A stretch of DNA of 64,000 nucleotides. It comes from Curtobacterium caseinilyticum (lineage in GTDB: Bacteria; Actinomycetota; Actinomycetes; Actinomycetales; Microbacteriaceae). Within the stretch, counting starts at the first letter, position 1. Every line of letters starts with the position of its first letter. Positions 1-8,216 of the stretch are shown here, piece after piece. The stretch is from contig NZ_JAUCMN010000010.1 of NCBI RefSeq assembly GCF_030363035.1, positions 1 through 64,000 on the forward strand, read 5' to 3'. A program made the translations under genes and the position numbers. The notes beneath the pieces are model-generated. The model searched no databases, had not been told where the DNA came from, and saw nothing but the letters and a program-made list of their open reading frames with translations.

Positions 1-117
1 GGTGCGCCTGGCGATCGGCACCCTGGGGGTGGTGCGGGCCGCCGGCCCCCCCCCCCCCCCCGGCGGGGGGGGGGGGGGGGGCCCGGGGCCACCGCGCCTC
101 CCGTCCGTCCGCGGGTC
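1..117. other. Window edge with opposed C and G homopolymers
   Basis: Sixteen C at 46-61 are followed by GGC and seventeen G at 65-81, so the two runs could pair as one hairpin. The next bases (91-110) match the right arm of the palindromic repeat found perfectly at 47738-47785. No gene can be supported here. Long pure C and G runs beside a strong palindrome are typical of a sequencing or assembly failure at a contig end, so this stretch should not be treated as reliable genomic sequence. Confidence 0.6.
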
Positions 118-152
118 GTGTCCAGGGCTGAGGATGCCGGAGCCCGGCGGCG

Positions 153-158
153 TACCGT
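153..158 (+). promoter_or_regulatory. Leaderless -10 element TACCGT
   Basis: TACCGT lies 7 nt before the ATG at 166. This is the geometry of a leaderless transcript, and no Shine-Dalgarno sequence precedes that ATG. Confidence 0.5.
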
Positions 159-165
159 CCACACC

Positions 166-1098
166 ATGACGAAGCACTGGGTCGCCCCCGAGTTCGGCGG
201 CAGCGAGGTCCTCGAGTACGTCGACACCGAGGTGCCCGCTCCCGGCACCGGCGAGGTCACCATCGACGTCCGCGCCGCGGGCATGAACCCCGCCGACACC
301 AAGCACACCCGGCAGGGGGACCCGTCCGACCTGCCGATCCCGGTCGGCTACGAGGTCTCCGGGGTGATCAGCGCGATCGGCCCCGACACCGAGATCGCCT
401 CCGGCGGGGGAGCGGTCGGCGACGAGGTCCTCGCCTTCCGCGTCGAGGGCGGCTGGGCCGAGCGCATCACCGTCCCGGCCGCGGACGTCTTCGCCAAGCC
501 GGCGTCGCTCGATCACCCCCAGGCGGCGAACCTGCTCCTCGCCGGGACCACCGCCGCCGACATGATCCGCGTCACGCGCGCCGAGGGACGCGACACCGTG
601 CTGGTCCACGGCGCCTCCGGCGCGGTCGGCGTCGCCGCCCTCCAGCTCCTCCGCCAGCTCGGCACCCGCGTCATCGGCACCGCCTCCGAGCGCAACGCCG
701 ACACCGTCCGCCGCTTCGGCGGTGAGTGGATCGCGTACGGCGACGGCCTGGAGGCACGCCTCCGCGACCTCGCACCCTCCGGTGTGGACGTGGCCCTGGA
801 CTGCGTCGGCACGGACGAGGCGGTCGACGTCTCGTTGGCACTCGTGGCCGACCGGTCGCGCATGGTGACGATCGCGGCCTTCGGGCGCGCGCAGCAGGAC
901 GGCTTCCCGGCCGTCGGCGGTGGCCAGCCGGAGAGCCAGGCCTTCCGCGACTCCGTCCGACAACGGCTGGTCGACCTCGCGGCGGCGGGGCAGCTCGAGG
1001 TGCCGGTGGCCCGGACGTTCCCCCTGACCGAGGCGAAGGCCGCGGCGGAGCTGCTCGAGTCGCAGCACCCCGGTGGGAAGCTCGCGCTCGTGCCGTGA
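166..1098 (+). CDS. NADP-dependent quinone oxidoreductase-like protein (MDR family)
   Basis: The 310-residue product is a zinc-independent medium-chain dehydrogenase/reductase of the quinone oxidoreductase type. The N-terminal GroES-like half contains AGMNPADTKH and GYEVSGV. The Rossmann half carries the nucleotide loop HGASGAVGVAAL and ends HPGGKLAL, typical of QOR proteins. The structural-zinc cysteine cluster of alcohol dehydrogenases is absent. The substrate is unknown; quinones or enals reduced with NADPH are usual for the family. ATG 166 is chosen over an upstream in-frame GTG because a TANNNT hexamer sits 7 nt before it and the family begins close to this point. The gene seems monocistronic. 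Confidence 0.85.
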   Translation: MTKHWVAPEFGGSEVLEYVDTEVPAPGTGEVTIDVRAAGMNPADTKHTRQGDPSDLPIPVGYEVSGVISAIGPDTEIASGGGAVGDEVLAFRVEGGWAERITVPAADVFAKPASLDHPQAANLLLAGTTAADMIRVTRAEGRDTVLVHGASGAVGVAALQLLRQLGTRVIGTASERNADTVRRFGGEWIAYGDGLEARLRDLAPSGVDVALDCVGTDEAVDVSLALVADRSRMVTIAAFGRAQQDGFPAVGGGQPESQAFRDSVRQRLVDLAAAGQLEVPVARTFPLTEAKAAAELLESQHPGGKLALVP

Positions 1099-1161
1099 CG
1101 GGCGTCACTTCTGGTTGACTCGTGGGGTACGTCGCACGACCGACACCACGAGGGGGAACAC

Positions 1162-1698
1162 GTGAGCGACCACATGACGTCCGACCAGCCGTACCCGAGC
1201 GCACCGCCGCCGCAGCAGCCGTACCCGACAGCGGGCGGGGAACCCCCGCGGTGGGCCCCGCGCTACGGCGCCTCCTTCGGGCAGGCGCTCGGCCGGTTCT
1301 TCGGCAAGTACGCGACCTTCTCCGGGCGGGCCAGCCGCAGTGAGTTCTGGTGGCCCTACCTCGTGGTCACCGTGGTGGGGCTGGTGCTGGCGACGATCCC
1401 GTTCGTGTACCGCTTCGCCACGATCGAGTACACGACGGTCGACCTGAGCGGCGTCGAGTACCGGGTGACGAACCCGCCGTCGCCACTGTTCTGGGTGCTG
1501 CTGGTGCTGCCGGCGATCTGGTGGCTCGCGACGATCGTGCCGTCGCTGGCGCTCGGCTGGCGGCGGCTGCACGACGCGAACCTGCCGGGAGCGCTCTGGA
1601 TCATCGCGGTCTTCGTGGGCCTCGTCGGCATCGTCTTCGGGCTCCTGCCGTCGAACCCGCAGGGCGCACGCTACGACCGACCGGACGGCGCACGATGA
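1162..1698 (+). CDS. DUF805 membrane protein (first copy)
   Basis: A 178-residue DUF805 inner-membrane protein. A proline/glutamine-rich cytosolic N-terminus (about residues 1-35) is followed by the family signature GRASRSEFWW and three hydrophobic segments (about 62-83, 106-133 and 143-163); RRLHDANLPG lies before the last one. DUF805 function is not established. The GTG start at 1162 follows a GAGGGGG ribosome site. The stop overlaps the ATG of the next gene (ATGA), so the two paralogues are translationally coupled and may form one complex. Confidence 0.85.
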   Translation: MSDHMTSDQPYPSAPPPQQPYPTAGGEPPRWAPRYGASFGQALGRFFGKYATFSGRASRSEFWWPYLVVTVVGLVLATIPFVYRFATIEYTTVDLSGVEYRVTNPPSPLFWVLLVLPAIWWLATIVPSLALGWRRLHDANLPGALWIIAVFVGLVGIVFGLLPSNPQGARYDRPDGAR

Positions 1699-2297
1699 GC
1701 GACGACCGGCGCGGGCAGCAGCCGCAGCAGCCGTACGGGCAGCAGCCGCAGCAGCCGTACGGACAGCAGCCGCAGCAGCCGTACGGACAGCCGTACGCGC
1801 AGTACCAGCAGCAGGCGCCGGTCCCGGTGGACGCCAGTGGTGCCCCGCCGCTCTGGGCGCCCTGGTACGGCATCGGGTTCCTCGACGCGTTCACCCGGTT
1901 CTTCAAGAAGTACGCCCGCTTCGACGGCCGCGCGAGCCGCAGCGAGTACTGGTACTGGGTCCTCGCGAACGCGATCGTCACGATCGTGCTCTACGGCGGC
2001 GGCATCGCCGGCATCGTCGGCTGGAGCGCTGCGAACTCGTCGACCGACGAGTACGGGTACACCCAGACCGTCGGCTCACCGCCGGCGTGGGCCCCGCTCC
2101 TGCTCGGCCTCTTCGGCCTGTGGTGGCTCGCCACCATCGTCCCGAACCTCGCGCTCGCCTGGCGTCGCATGCACGACATCAACCTGCCCGGCCCGCTGTG
2201 GTTGATCTCGATCATCGCGTGGCCGGCCGCGATCGTGTTCGCCTGCATCGCGCCCAACCCTGCTGGCGCGCAGTACGATCGGCCCGACGCTCCCTGA
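1695..2297 (+). CDS. DUF805 membrane protein (second copy, Q/P-rich N-terminus)
   Basis: A 200-residue paralogue of the preceding protein with the same motifs (GRASRSEYWY, WRRMHDINLPGPLW) and three to four membrane segments. Its N-terminus holds three exact or near-exact repeats of GQQPQQPY from a 24-bp tandem repeat. Such Q/P/Y-rich tails occur on actinobacterial membrane proteins and are presumed to be disordered, possibly for protein contacts. ATG 1695 overlaps the upstream stop. A strong hairpin follows at 2302-2353. The function is unknown, but the family call is firm. Confidence 0.85.
   Translation: MSDDRRGQQPQQPYGQQPQQPYGQQPQQPYGQPYAQYQQQAPVPVDASGAPPLWAPWYGIGFLDAFTRFFKKYARFDGRASRSEYWYWVLANAIVTIVLYGGGIAGIVGWSAANSSTDEYGYTQTVGSPPAWAPLLLGLFGLWWLATIVPNLALAWRRMHDINLPGPLWLISIIAWPAAIVFACIAPNPAGAQYDRPDAP
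1713..1796 (+). repeat. 24-bp coding tandem repeat, 3.5 units
   Basis: Units at 1713-1736, 1737-1760 and 1761-1784 differ at one base, and a 12-bp partial unit follows. Each full unit encodes GQQPQQPY, so gain or loss keeps the reading frame. Confidence 0.9.
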
Positions 2298-2301
2298 CCG
2301 T

Positions 2302-2353
2302 CGTCACGATGAAGCGGCCCGCCCCGGGGAGGGCCGGCCGCTTCGTCGTGACG
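2302..2353. terminator. Bidirectional terminator between convergent genes
   Basis: Eighteen-base arms 2302-2319 and 2336-2353 pair with one mismatch around a GC-rich loop. It lies between the ends of the plus-strand DUF805 pair and the minus-strand TNT-like gene and can serve both. Confidence 0.85.
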
Positions 2354-2367
2354 CGGTGGCCGGCGGC

Positions 2368-3012
2368 TCAGACCACCCGGAGGCGGACCAGGGAGCCGTC
2401 GACGACCAGGTCCCGCACCGTGACGGACTGGTCGGCGGTCGCGAAGCGGAGCGCGCCTCCCGGCTGGTCGAACCAGGGCTGCGCGAACGTGACCGTGACC
2501 AGGAACGGCCGGTCGACCACGTAGCGGTGCACCTCGGGGGCTGCGGCGACGTGCGGCGGCAGCGACCGCTGGGGGAGCGGCGTGTCGAGCGGGTGCAGCA
2601 GGTACCCGTCCGGGCCGCCCACGCGGTCCACCGGCACACCGGCCGGGACCTGGATGGTGAGCCCCTGCGGTCCGGCCTGGGCGACCTGCTGCGCGAGCTG
2701 CGGGTACGACGACGCCGCACGGTCCCGGAGCCCGTCGAGCTCGTGCCGGGGGATGTCGCGCGGGGCGGGGAACGCCCGGTTGAGGAACCGGCGGAGCATC
2801 TCCACCGCGTCCGCCTCGCCCCGAGCGGTGGCCAGGCGGCGTGCGGTGCCGTAGTCGACGACCTCGAGCGCGAAGTCGCCGTGCGTCTCGGCCGGGACGA
2901 CACGGAGCGCACCCTCCACCGGCGGCTCGGTGAGCGCCTCTCCGGGGAGCTGCACGTACCGGATCGTGTAGCCGAGCTGGTCGAGGATGGGGCGGGTCTC
3001 CGCGAACGTCAT
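2368..3012 (-). CDS. TNT (DUF4237) domain protein, NAD glycohydrolase-like
   Basis: A 214-residue protein whose last ~90 residues resemble the tuberculosis necrotizing toxin domain: VDRVGGPDGYLL (128-139), QRSLPP (148-153), VHRY (161-164) and QPWFDQPGG (178-186). In the family, conserved Arg, His and Gln residues at such positions line the NAD site; R130, R149, H162 and Q183 are candidates. No signal peptide or WXG module is seen. The start at 3012 is preferred to ATG 3039 because TAGGCT sits exactly 7 nt before it. The gene follows sdhB on the same strand behind a hairpin. No immunity gene is recognisable beside it. The domain call rests on motif recognition, and activity is inference. Confidence 0.7.
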   Translation of the reverse strand: MTFAETRPILDQLGYTIRYVQLPGEALTEPPVEGALRVVPAETHGDFALEVVDYGTARRLATARGEADAVEMLRRFLNRAFPAPRDIPRHELDGLRDRAASSYPQLAQQVAQAGPQGLTIQVPAGVPVDRVGGPDGYLLHPLDTPLPQRSLPPHVAAAPEVHRYVVDRPFLVTVTFAQPWFDQPGGALRFATADQSVTVRDLVVDGSLVRLRVV

Positions 3013-3019
3013 GCGCGCG

Positions 3020-3025
3020 AGCCTA
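3020..3025 (-). promoter_or_regulatory. Leaderless -10 element TAGGCT
   Basis: On the minus strand TAGGCT is followed by 7 nt and then ATG 3012. It fixes the start of the TNT-like gene and gives it a transcript separate from sdhCDAB. Confidence 0.55.
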
Positions 3026-3064
3026 CCGGCCGGTTGCATGCCGTTCGCCGAGACACCGCCGCGC

Positions 3065-3084
3065 GACCGGTGTGACGACCGGTC
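3065..3084 (-). terminator. Hairpin at the end of the sdh operon
   Basis: GACCGGT (3065-3071) and ACCGGTC (3078-3084) pair around a 6-nt loop, overlapping the sdhB stop codon. There is no T tract, so termination is inferred. Confidence 0.45.
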
Positions 3085-3856
3085 ACGCGCCGCCGCGCAT
3101 GATCGCCTGCTTGACCTCGGAGATCGCCTTCGTCACCTGGATGCCGCGAGGGCAGGCGTCGGTGCAGTTGAAGGTCGTGCGGCAACGCCACACGCCCTCC
3201 TTGTCGTTGAGGATGTCGAGCCGGACGTTCGCCGAGTCGTCACGCGAGTCGAAGATGAACCGGTGCGCGTTCACGATCGCGGCCGGGCCGAAGTACTGCC
3301 CGTCGGTCCAGAACACCGGGCACGACGACGTGCACGCTGCGCAGAGGATGCACTTCGTGGTGTCGTCGAACCGGGCGCGGTCGGCGACGGACTGGACGCG
3401 CTCCTTGCCCTTCTCCGGCTTGCTGGACGCCTGCAGGAACGGCTGGACCTCGCGGTAGGACTGGAAGAACGGCTCCATGTCCACGACCAGGTCCTTCTCG
3501 AGCGGCAGGCCCTTGATCGCCTCGACGTAGATCGGCTTCGACACGTCGAGGTCCTTGATCAGGGTCTTGCACGCGAGCCGGTTGCGGCCGTTGATGCGCA
3601 TCGCGTCCGAGCCGCACACGCCGTGCGCGCAGGACCGACGGAAGGTCAGCGACCCGTCCTGCTCCCACTTGATCTGGTGCAGCGCGTCGAGGATGCGGTC
3701 CGTCGGGAGCATCATGACGTCGAAGTCCTGCCAGCGCGGCTCGTCGTCGACGTCCGGGTCGAACCGGCGGACGATGATCGTGACCGGGAACGAACCGGGA
3801 GGGGCGCTCTGCACGGTGTCGGTGCGCGGGCTGTCGGAGACCAGGGTGTCGGTCAT
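3083..3856 (-). CDS. sdhB: Succinate dehydrogenase iron-sulfur subunit
   Basis: The 257-residue electron-transfer subunit of complex II passes electrons from FAD to quinone through three Fe-S clusters. The [2Fe-2S] site is C76, C81, D84 and C96 (CAHGVCGSD...LAC); the Asp replacing the third Cys is normal in many SdhB proteins. CILCAACTSSCP and the later CRTTFNCTDACPRG supply the [4Fe-4S] and [3Fe-4S] sites. ATG 3856 overlaps the sdhA stop as ATGA, so it is translated from the sdhCDAB message. An N-terminal extension of about 20 residues is unremarkable. Confidence 0.97.
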   Translation of the reverse strand: MTDTLVSDSPRTDTVQSAPPGSFPVTIIVRRFDPDVDDEPRWQDFDVMMLPTDRILDALHQIKWEQDGSLTFRRSCAHGVCGSDAMRINGRNRLACKTLIKDLDVSKPIYVEAIKGLPLEKDLVVDMEPFFQSYREVQPFLQASSKPEKGKERVQSVADRARFDDTTKCILCAACTSSCPVFWTDGQYFGPAAIVNAHRFIFDSRDDSANVRLDILNDKEGVWRCRTTFNCTDACPRGIQVTKAISEVKQAIMRGGA

Positions 3857-5649
3857 CAGTACTTCCTCTCCATCGGCTGGTACCGGGTCACCACGACGGG
3901 CTTCCAGTCGAGCGTGATGTGGTCGTCGGCGAGTGACGAGTGGGGGTCGCCCGTCAGGTACGCCATGGTGTGCTGCATGTAGTGCTCGTCGTCGCGCTTC
4001 GGGTAGTCGTCGCGCATGTGACCGCCGCGGCTCTCCTTGCGGTTCCGCGCGGAGAACACGACGACCTCGGCCAGGTCGAGCAGGAAGCCCAGCTCGACGG
4101 CCTCGAGCAGGTCGGTGTTGAACCGCTTGCCCTTGTCCTGGACCGCGATGTTCAGGTAGCGGTCGCGCAGCTGGTGGATCGTCTCGGTCATCTTCGCGAG
4201 CGACTCGTCGGTGCGGAACACCTGCGCGTTCTTGTCCATCTCGTCCTGCAGCTCCTTGCGGAGCACCGCGATGCGCTCGGTACCGGTCGACGCGCGGAGC
4301 TGGTCGAGCATGCCGCGGACGCCGGCTGCCGGGTCCTCGGGGAGCGGCAGGAACTCGGCGGTCTGCACCCACTCGGCGGCGTTGTTGCCGGAGCGCTTGC
4401 CGAAGACGTTGATGTCGAGCAGCGAGTTCGTGCCGAGGCGGTTCGAGCCGTGCACCGAGACGCAGGCGCACTCGCCGGCGGCGTAGAGCCCGGGCACGAC
4501 GGTGGTGTTGTCGTACAGGACCTCGGCGTTCGTGTTCGTCGGGATGCCGCCCATCGCGTAGTGCGCGGTGGGCATCACGGGCACGGGCTCGACGACCGGG
4601 TCGACGCCGAGGTAGGTGCGGGCGAACTCGGTGATGTCCGGCAGCTTCGTCTCGAGCACCTCGGCACCCAGGTGCGTGCAGTCGAGCAGCACGTAGTCCT
4701 TGTTCGGGCCGGCGCCGCGCCCCTCGGCGACCTCCTGCACCATGCAGCGCGCCACGATGTCGCGCGGCGCCAGGTCCTTGATGGTCGGGGCGTACCGCTC
4801 CATGAAGCGCTCACCGGACGCGTTGCGGAGGATCGCGCCCTCGCCGCGTGCGCCCTCGGTGAGCAGGATGCCGAGACCGGCCAGGCCGGTCGGGTGGAAC
4901 TGGAAGAACTCCATGTCCTCGAGCGGCAGGCCCTTGCGCCACACGATGCCGACGCCGTCGCCGGTCAGGGTGTGCGCGTTCGAGGTCGTCTTGTACATCT
5001 TGCCGAAGCCGCCGGTCGCGAAGATCACGGCCTTGGCGTGGAAGACGTGCAGGTCACCGGTGGCGAGCTCGAACGCGACGACGCCCGCGGGCTGCTGGCG
5101 GGTCACGCCGTCCTCGCCGACCACGTCCACCATGACGAGGTCGAGGGCGTAGAACTCGTTGTGGAACTCGACGCCGAGCTTCACGCAGTTCTGGAACAGC
5201 GTCTGCAGGATCATGTGGCCGGTGCGGTCCGCCGCGTAGCAGGCTCGGCGGACCGGGGACTTGCCGTGGTCGCGCGTGTGGCCGCCGAAGCGCCGCTGGT
5301 CGATCTTGCCCTCGGGCGTGCGGTTGAACGGCAGACCCATGTTCTCGAGGTCGATGACGGCGTCGATCGCCTCCTTCGCCAGGATCTCCGCGGCGTCCTG
5401 GTCGACCAGGTAGTCACCGCCCTTGATCGTGTCGAAGGTGTGCCACTCCCACGAGTCCTCCTCGACGTTGGCCAGGGCAGCGGCCATGCCGCCCTGCGCC
5501 GCTCCCGTGTGCGACCGCGTCGGGTACAGCTTCGAGATGACGGCCGTCTTCGCCTTCGGGCCGGCCTCGATGGCGGCGCGCATGCCGGCGCCGCCCGCGC
5601 CGATGATGACGATGTCGTGCTGGTGGTGGTGAACGGTGGTCTCGGTCAC
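3856..5649 (-). CDS. sdhA: Succinate dehydrogenase flavoprotein subunit
   Basis: The 597-residue catalytic subunit oxidises succinate to fumarate in the TCA cycle at the inner membrane face. The N-terminal dinucleotide loop is [26 protein letters not shown] contains the His that carries covalent FAD. FHPTG and the RGEGAILRN segment line the dicarboxylate site, and [13 protein letters not shown] is the conserved C-terminal FAD contact. The length is typical. It is the third gene of sdhCDAB, 85 bp after sdhD and overlapping sdhB by 1 bp at the stop-start junction. Confidence 0.98.
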   Translation of the reverse strand: MTETTVHHHQHDIVIIGAGGAGMRAAIEAGPKAKTAVISKLYPTRSHTGAAQGGMAAALANVEEDSWEWHTFDTIKGGDYLVDQDAAEILAKEAIDAVIDLENMGLPFNRTPEGKIDQRRFGGHTRDHGKSPVRRACYAADRTGHMILQTLFQNCVKLGVEFHNEFYALDLVMVDVVGEDGVTRQQPAGVVAFELATGDLHVFHAKAVIFATGGFGKMYKTTSNAHTLTGDGVGIVWRKGLPLEDMEFFQFHPTGLAGLGILLTEGARGEGAILRNASGERFMERYAPTIKDLAPRDIVARCMVQEVAEGRGAGPNKDYVLLDCTHLGAEVLETKLPDITEFARTYLGVDPVVEPVPVMPTAHYAMGGIPTNTNAEVLYDNTTVVPGLYAAGECACVSVHGSNRLGTNSLLDINVFGKRSGNNAAEWVQTAEFLPLPEDPAAGVRGMLDQLRASTGTERIAVLRKELQDEMDKNAQVFRTDESLAKMTETIHQLRDRYLNIAVQDKGKRFNTDLLEAVELGFLLDLAEVVVFSARNRKESRGGHMRDDYPKRDDEHYMQHTMAYLTGDPHSSLADDHITLDWKPVVVTRYQPMERKY

Positions 5650-5734
5650 TGGGGCCTTTCAGGGTGGGTCAGCGCGACGGCAGCGGTGTGCGCGGCGTGC
5701 TCGGAGGTCGTGGCGGCTGCTGGTGCCCGGCGGA

Positions 5735-6181
5735 CTACTGCGCGGGGCAGAACGACGGCAGGTCCGCCGCGGCAGCGCCGGCGGGGCACGGGTCGAAGGT
5801 CCAGCAGACGAGCAGGCCGAGCACGACCAGCGCGACGCAGGCGATGAGCACCGCGAGCAGCAGGGTCTTCCGGATGCCGGGCTTGGCGACGTAGTCGTTG
5901 ATGATCGTCCGCATGCCGTTCGAGCCGTGCACGAGGGCGAGGACGAGCATCAGCGAGTCCCACACCTGCCAGAAGGGGTTGGCCCACTTGCCGGCGACGA
6001 AGGCGAAGTCGATCTGCTTGACGCCCTCGCCGGCGACCATGTTCACGAAGAGGTGGCCGAAGATGAGCACCACGAGCAGGACGCCCGAGGCGCGCATGTA
6101 GATCCACCCCCACTTCTCCCAGTTGGTGGTGCGGTGGGCTGCGGCGGCCGAACGGGGCGCCTCGACGGTCTGTGTGGTCAT
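5735..6181 (-). CDS. sdhD: Succinate dehydrogenase membrane anchor subunit
   Basis: A 148-residue hydrophobic anchor with three membrane helices (around GVLLVVLIFGHLFVNMV, LMLVLALVHGSNGMR and LLLAVLIACVALVVLG). The His residues in FGHLF and LVHGSNG fit quinone and heme b contact positions of the SdhD/SdhC families. ATG 6181 is chosen because it begins 20 nt after sdhC and gives a normal N-terminus; an upstream in-frame ATG would overlap sdhC by about 65 bp. Position in the sdhCDAB operon supports the name more than sequence, since anchors diverge quickly. Confidence 0.9.
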   Translation of the reverse strand: MTTQTVEAPRSAAAAHRTTNWEKWGWIYMRASGVLLVVLIFGHLFVNMVAGEGVKQIDFAFVAGKWANPFWQVWDSLMLVLALVHGSNGMRTIINDYVAKPGIRKTLLLAVLIACVALVVLGLLVCWTFDPCPAGAAAADLPSFCPAQ

Positions 6182-6201
6182 GTCCGTGTCCGTCCCGTCG
6201 C

Positions 6202-6651
6202 CTACTGGAAGTCCGCGACGAGGTTCATGAGCTGACGGGGCAGGAAGCCCGCGATGAGGATGGCCCACACGACCATGACGATCCAGAACATGGCCCGCTG
6301 GTACTTGGGGCCCTTCGACCAGAAGTCGACCAGGATGATCCGCAGCCCGTTGAGTGCGTGGAAGACGATCGCCATCACGAGCGCGATCTCACCGAGGTTC
6401 ATGATCGGCGTCTTGTAGGTGCCGATCACGGCGTTGTACGCCTCCGGCGACAGCCGCACGAGTGCGGTGTCGAGGATGTGGACGAGCAGGAAGAAGTAGA
6501 TCGCGACACCGGTGATGCGGTGCAGCACCCACGACCACATGCCCGTGGACCCGCGGTAGAGCGTCCCCTCGAGCTTCCGAGAAGCGCGGGGCGCCTCGAT
6601 CGTCACCTTCGGTTCGACGATCGTCGTCCCGCCTGCGGTCTGCTCGGCCAT
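6202..6651 (-). CDS. sdhC: Succinate dehydrogenase cytochrome b556 subunit
   Basis: A 149-residue integral membrane subunit of complex II. The family signature YRGSTGMWSWVLHRITGVAI opens the first helix and contains the quinone-site Ser/Arg region. Two further helices contain LLVHILDTALV and MAIVFHALNGLRII, the latter with the heme-ligand-like His. ATG 6651 has a very good ribosome site (GGGAGGA, 7 nt upstream), so an upstream in-frame ATG (6726) that reads through the leader palindrome is rejected. First gene of the operon; the leader holds two inverted repeats that may regulate it. Confidence 0.93.
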   Translation of the reverse strand: MAEQTAGGTTIVEPKVTIEAPRASRKLEGTLYRGSTGMWSWVLHRITGVAIYFFLLVHILDTALVRLSPEAYNAVIGTYKTPIMNLGEIALVMAIVFHALNGLRIILVDFWSKGPKYQRAMFWIVMVVWAILIAGFLPRQLMNLVADFQ

Positions 6652-6672
6652 GAGCAAGTCCTCCCATAGGAC

Positions 6673-6694
6673 GGGCTCGCCGATCGGCGAGCCC
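6673..6694 (-). promoter_or_regulatory. Perfect 22-bp palindrome in the sdhC leader
   Basis: The half-site GGGCTCGCCGA is repeated inverted with no spacer, 22 nt before the sdhC start and downstream of a probable -10 element. As DNA it could be a dimeric repressor operator; as RNA it would fold into an 11-bp stem. It might also end transcripts from the glycosyltransferase gene upstream. Confidence 0.6.
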
Positions 6695-6703
6695 TTGCCG
6701 TTC

Positions 6704-6720
6704 GTGTTCGTGTGGAACAC
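6704..6720 (-). promoter_or_regulatory. Inverted repeat GTGTTC-N5-GAACAC near the sdh transcription start
   Basis: Perfect 6-bp arms with a 5-bp spacer are centred just downstream of the probable -10 hexamer of the sdh promoter. The size and location fit a repressor site. The binding protein cannot be named from sequence. Confidence 0.45.
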
Positions 6721-6724
6721 GTCC

Positions 6725-6730
6725 ATCCTA
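6725..6730 (-). promoter_or_regulatory. Probable -10 (TAGGAT) of sdhCDAB
   Basis: TAGGAT on the minus strand overlaps the stop codon of the upstream glycosyltransferase gene and would start transcription near 6718, giving a leader of about 67 nt. No clear -35 hexamer is visible. Confidence 0.4.
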
Positions 6731-7966
6731 TGCGCGCGCGCTGACACTCTCGTCCCACCCGGCGCGGACCGCGCGGGTCGCCGCCGGCGGGGCACCGATG
6801 GTGCGGGCCGTGTCGTGGTGTGCGAGGAGCTGGTCGCCGACCGCCTCCCAGGTGGTCCCCTCCACCCGGAGCCGTCCCGCGGACCCCATCCGCGCGGCCG
6901 CTGCCGGGTCGCGCACCAGGCCCAGGACGGCTCGTCGCAGGGCCTGCGGTGCGTCCGGGTCGTAGAGCTCCCCGTCGAGCCCGGGGGCGACGAGGTCGAT
7001 CGGTCCGCCGGACGCCGGGGCGACGACCGGCAGGCCGCTCGCGTGCGCCTCCTGCAGCGTCTGCCCGAACGTCTCGGCGGGTCCTGTGTGCACGAAGACG
7101 TCGAGCATCGCGTACGCATCGGCGAGGGCCTCGCCGCGCAGCGGACCGGTGAACGTGACGTCGAGGTGCCGCAGCCGGCGCTCGAGGAACGCCCGCGACG
7201 GACCACCGCCGGCCACGACGAGCCGGATGCCGGGGAGTCCACCGAGCTCGGCGAGCCGCTCGACCTCCTTCTCCGGGGCGAGCCGTCCGACGTACCCGAC
7301 GATCGTCTCGCCGCTCGGCGCGATCCGGCGGCGGGCGGCCCGGACCTGCGCACCGGCACGGCGACCGGGGTGGAACAGCTCGGTGTCGACGCCCCGGCCC
7401 CATCGTGCGACGCGCGGCACGCCGTCCTCGGCGAGCATCGCCGCGGTCGCGCTCGACGGGGCGAGCGTCAGCGACGCCCCGGCGTGGATGCGGCCCAGGA
7501 TCCTCCTGACCAACGGGACGGTCGCGGTCAGGCCGTTGCGGCGGGCGAACCCGGCCACGTCGGTCTGGAAGACGGCGACGGAGGGGATGCCGAGCCTCCC
7601 GGCCGCCGTGATGGCGCGTCCGCCCAGCAGGAACGGACTGGCGGCGTGGAGCACGTCGGCGCCGGAGGCGGCGAGGATCGTGTCGAGCACGGGGTGGGGG
7701 AGGGCGACCGGGAACTGCCGGTACGCGACCGCGGGCACCCGGTGCACGTCGAAGGACCGGTACCGCTCGACCTGCGACCTGGACCGGAACTGCGCGAGTC
7801 CCGGGGTGTCCGGGGCGATCACGACCGCGCGGTGGCCGCGGCGCTCCAGGTGGTCGAGGACCGCGAGGACGCTGGTCGTCACGCCGTTGAGGGTGGGCAG
7901 GAAGCTCTCGGTCACGACGGCGACGGTCCGCTGGGACGTGCCGCGCTCCACGCTGCGTGCGCTCAT
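6728..7966 (-). CDS. GT4 alpha-mannosyltransferase-like glycosyltransferase
   Basis: A GT-B fold family 4 glycosyltransferase of 412 residues, close in motif content to the actinobacterial PimB/MgtA group: N-terminal VAVVTESFLPTLNGVTTSV, then GYVGRLAPEKEVERL, VAGGGPSR and the nucleotide-sugar motif GPAETFGQTLQEAHASGLPVVAP. The family transfers mannose from GDP-mannose to lipids or glycans. It is divergent from a GDP-mannose pyrophosphorylase gene, which supports GDP-mannose as donor. The start is uncertain: ATG 7966 or ATG 7978, with a GGAG element lying very close to the latter. Confidence 0.85.
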   Translation of the reverse strand: MSARSVERGTSQRTVAVVTESFLPTLNGVTTSVLAVLDHLERRGHRAVVIAPDTPGLAQFRSRSQVERYRSFDVHRVPAVAYRQFPVALPHPVLDTILAASGADVLHAASPFLLGGRAITAAGRLGIPSVAVFQTDVAGFARRNGLTATVPLVRRILGRIHAGASLTLAPSSATAAMLAEDGVPRVARWGRGVDTELFHPGRRAGAQVRAARRRIAPSGETIVGYVGRLAPEKEVERLAELGGLPGIRLVVAGGGPSRAFLERRLRHLDVTFTGPLRGEALADAYAMLDVFVHTGPAETFGQTLQEAHASGLPVVAPASGGPIDLVAPGLDGELYDPDAPQALRRAVLGLVRDPAAAARMGSAGRLRVEGTTWEAVGDQLLAHHDTARTIGAPPAATRAVRAGWDESVSARA

Positions 7967-8080
7967 GGTGCTGCCCATGCTCCGCGCGTGCCGTGACCGG
8001 CCGGGGCGGGCCGGGTGAACGGCCGGCACGCAGGCGGTGAACTCGACGGGGCGGGTCCGGTGGCGGGTCGGCGGGGATGG

Positions 8081-8131
8081 CGGACGGGAGGCACGGCCTC
8101 CGCCCGGCGGGTCCCGTGCGGTCCGTCCGTG
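8081..8131. repeat. Degenerate copy of the GGACGGGAGGC palindrome family
   Basis: Left arm CGGACGGGAGGCACGG (8081-8096) faces an imperfect right arm near 8115-8131. It lies in the 250-bp divergent gap between the mannosyltransferase and manC genes. The arms are diverged compared with the perfect copies at 41616 and 47738. Confidence 0.5.
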
Positions 8132-8204
8132 GTCGGTGCACCCACCGTGCGGGCTTCCGCACGCATCGTGCGGGTGACGTCCAGGCCCCGTCCGGCTGCA
8201 CCGG

Positions 8205-8210
8205 TACGGT
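8205..8210 (+). promoter_or_regulatory. Leaderless -10 element TACGGT
   Basis: TACGGT is followed by exactly 6 nt and the GTG start of manC at 8217. Confidence 0.55.
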
Positions 8211-8216
8211 GAGCGG

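Noticed and set aside
6652..6727. Longer sdhC starting at ATG 6726
   Set aside because: It would encode the palindromic leader and ignore an excellent ribosome site 7 nt before ATG 6651; SdhC proteins begin near the latter.
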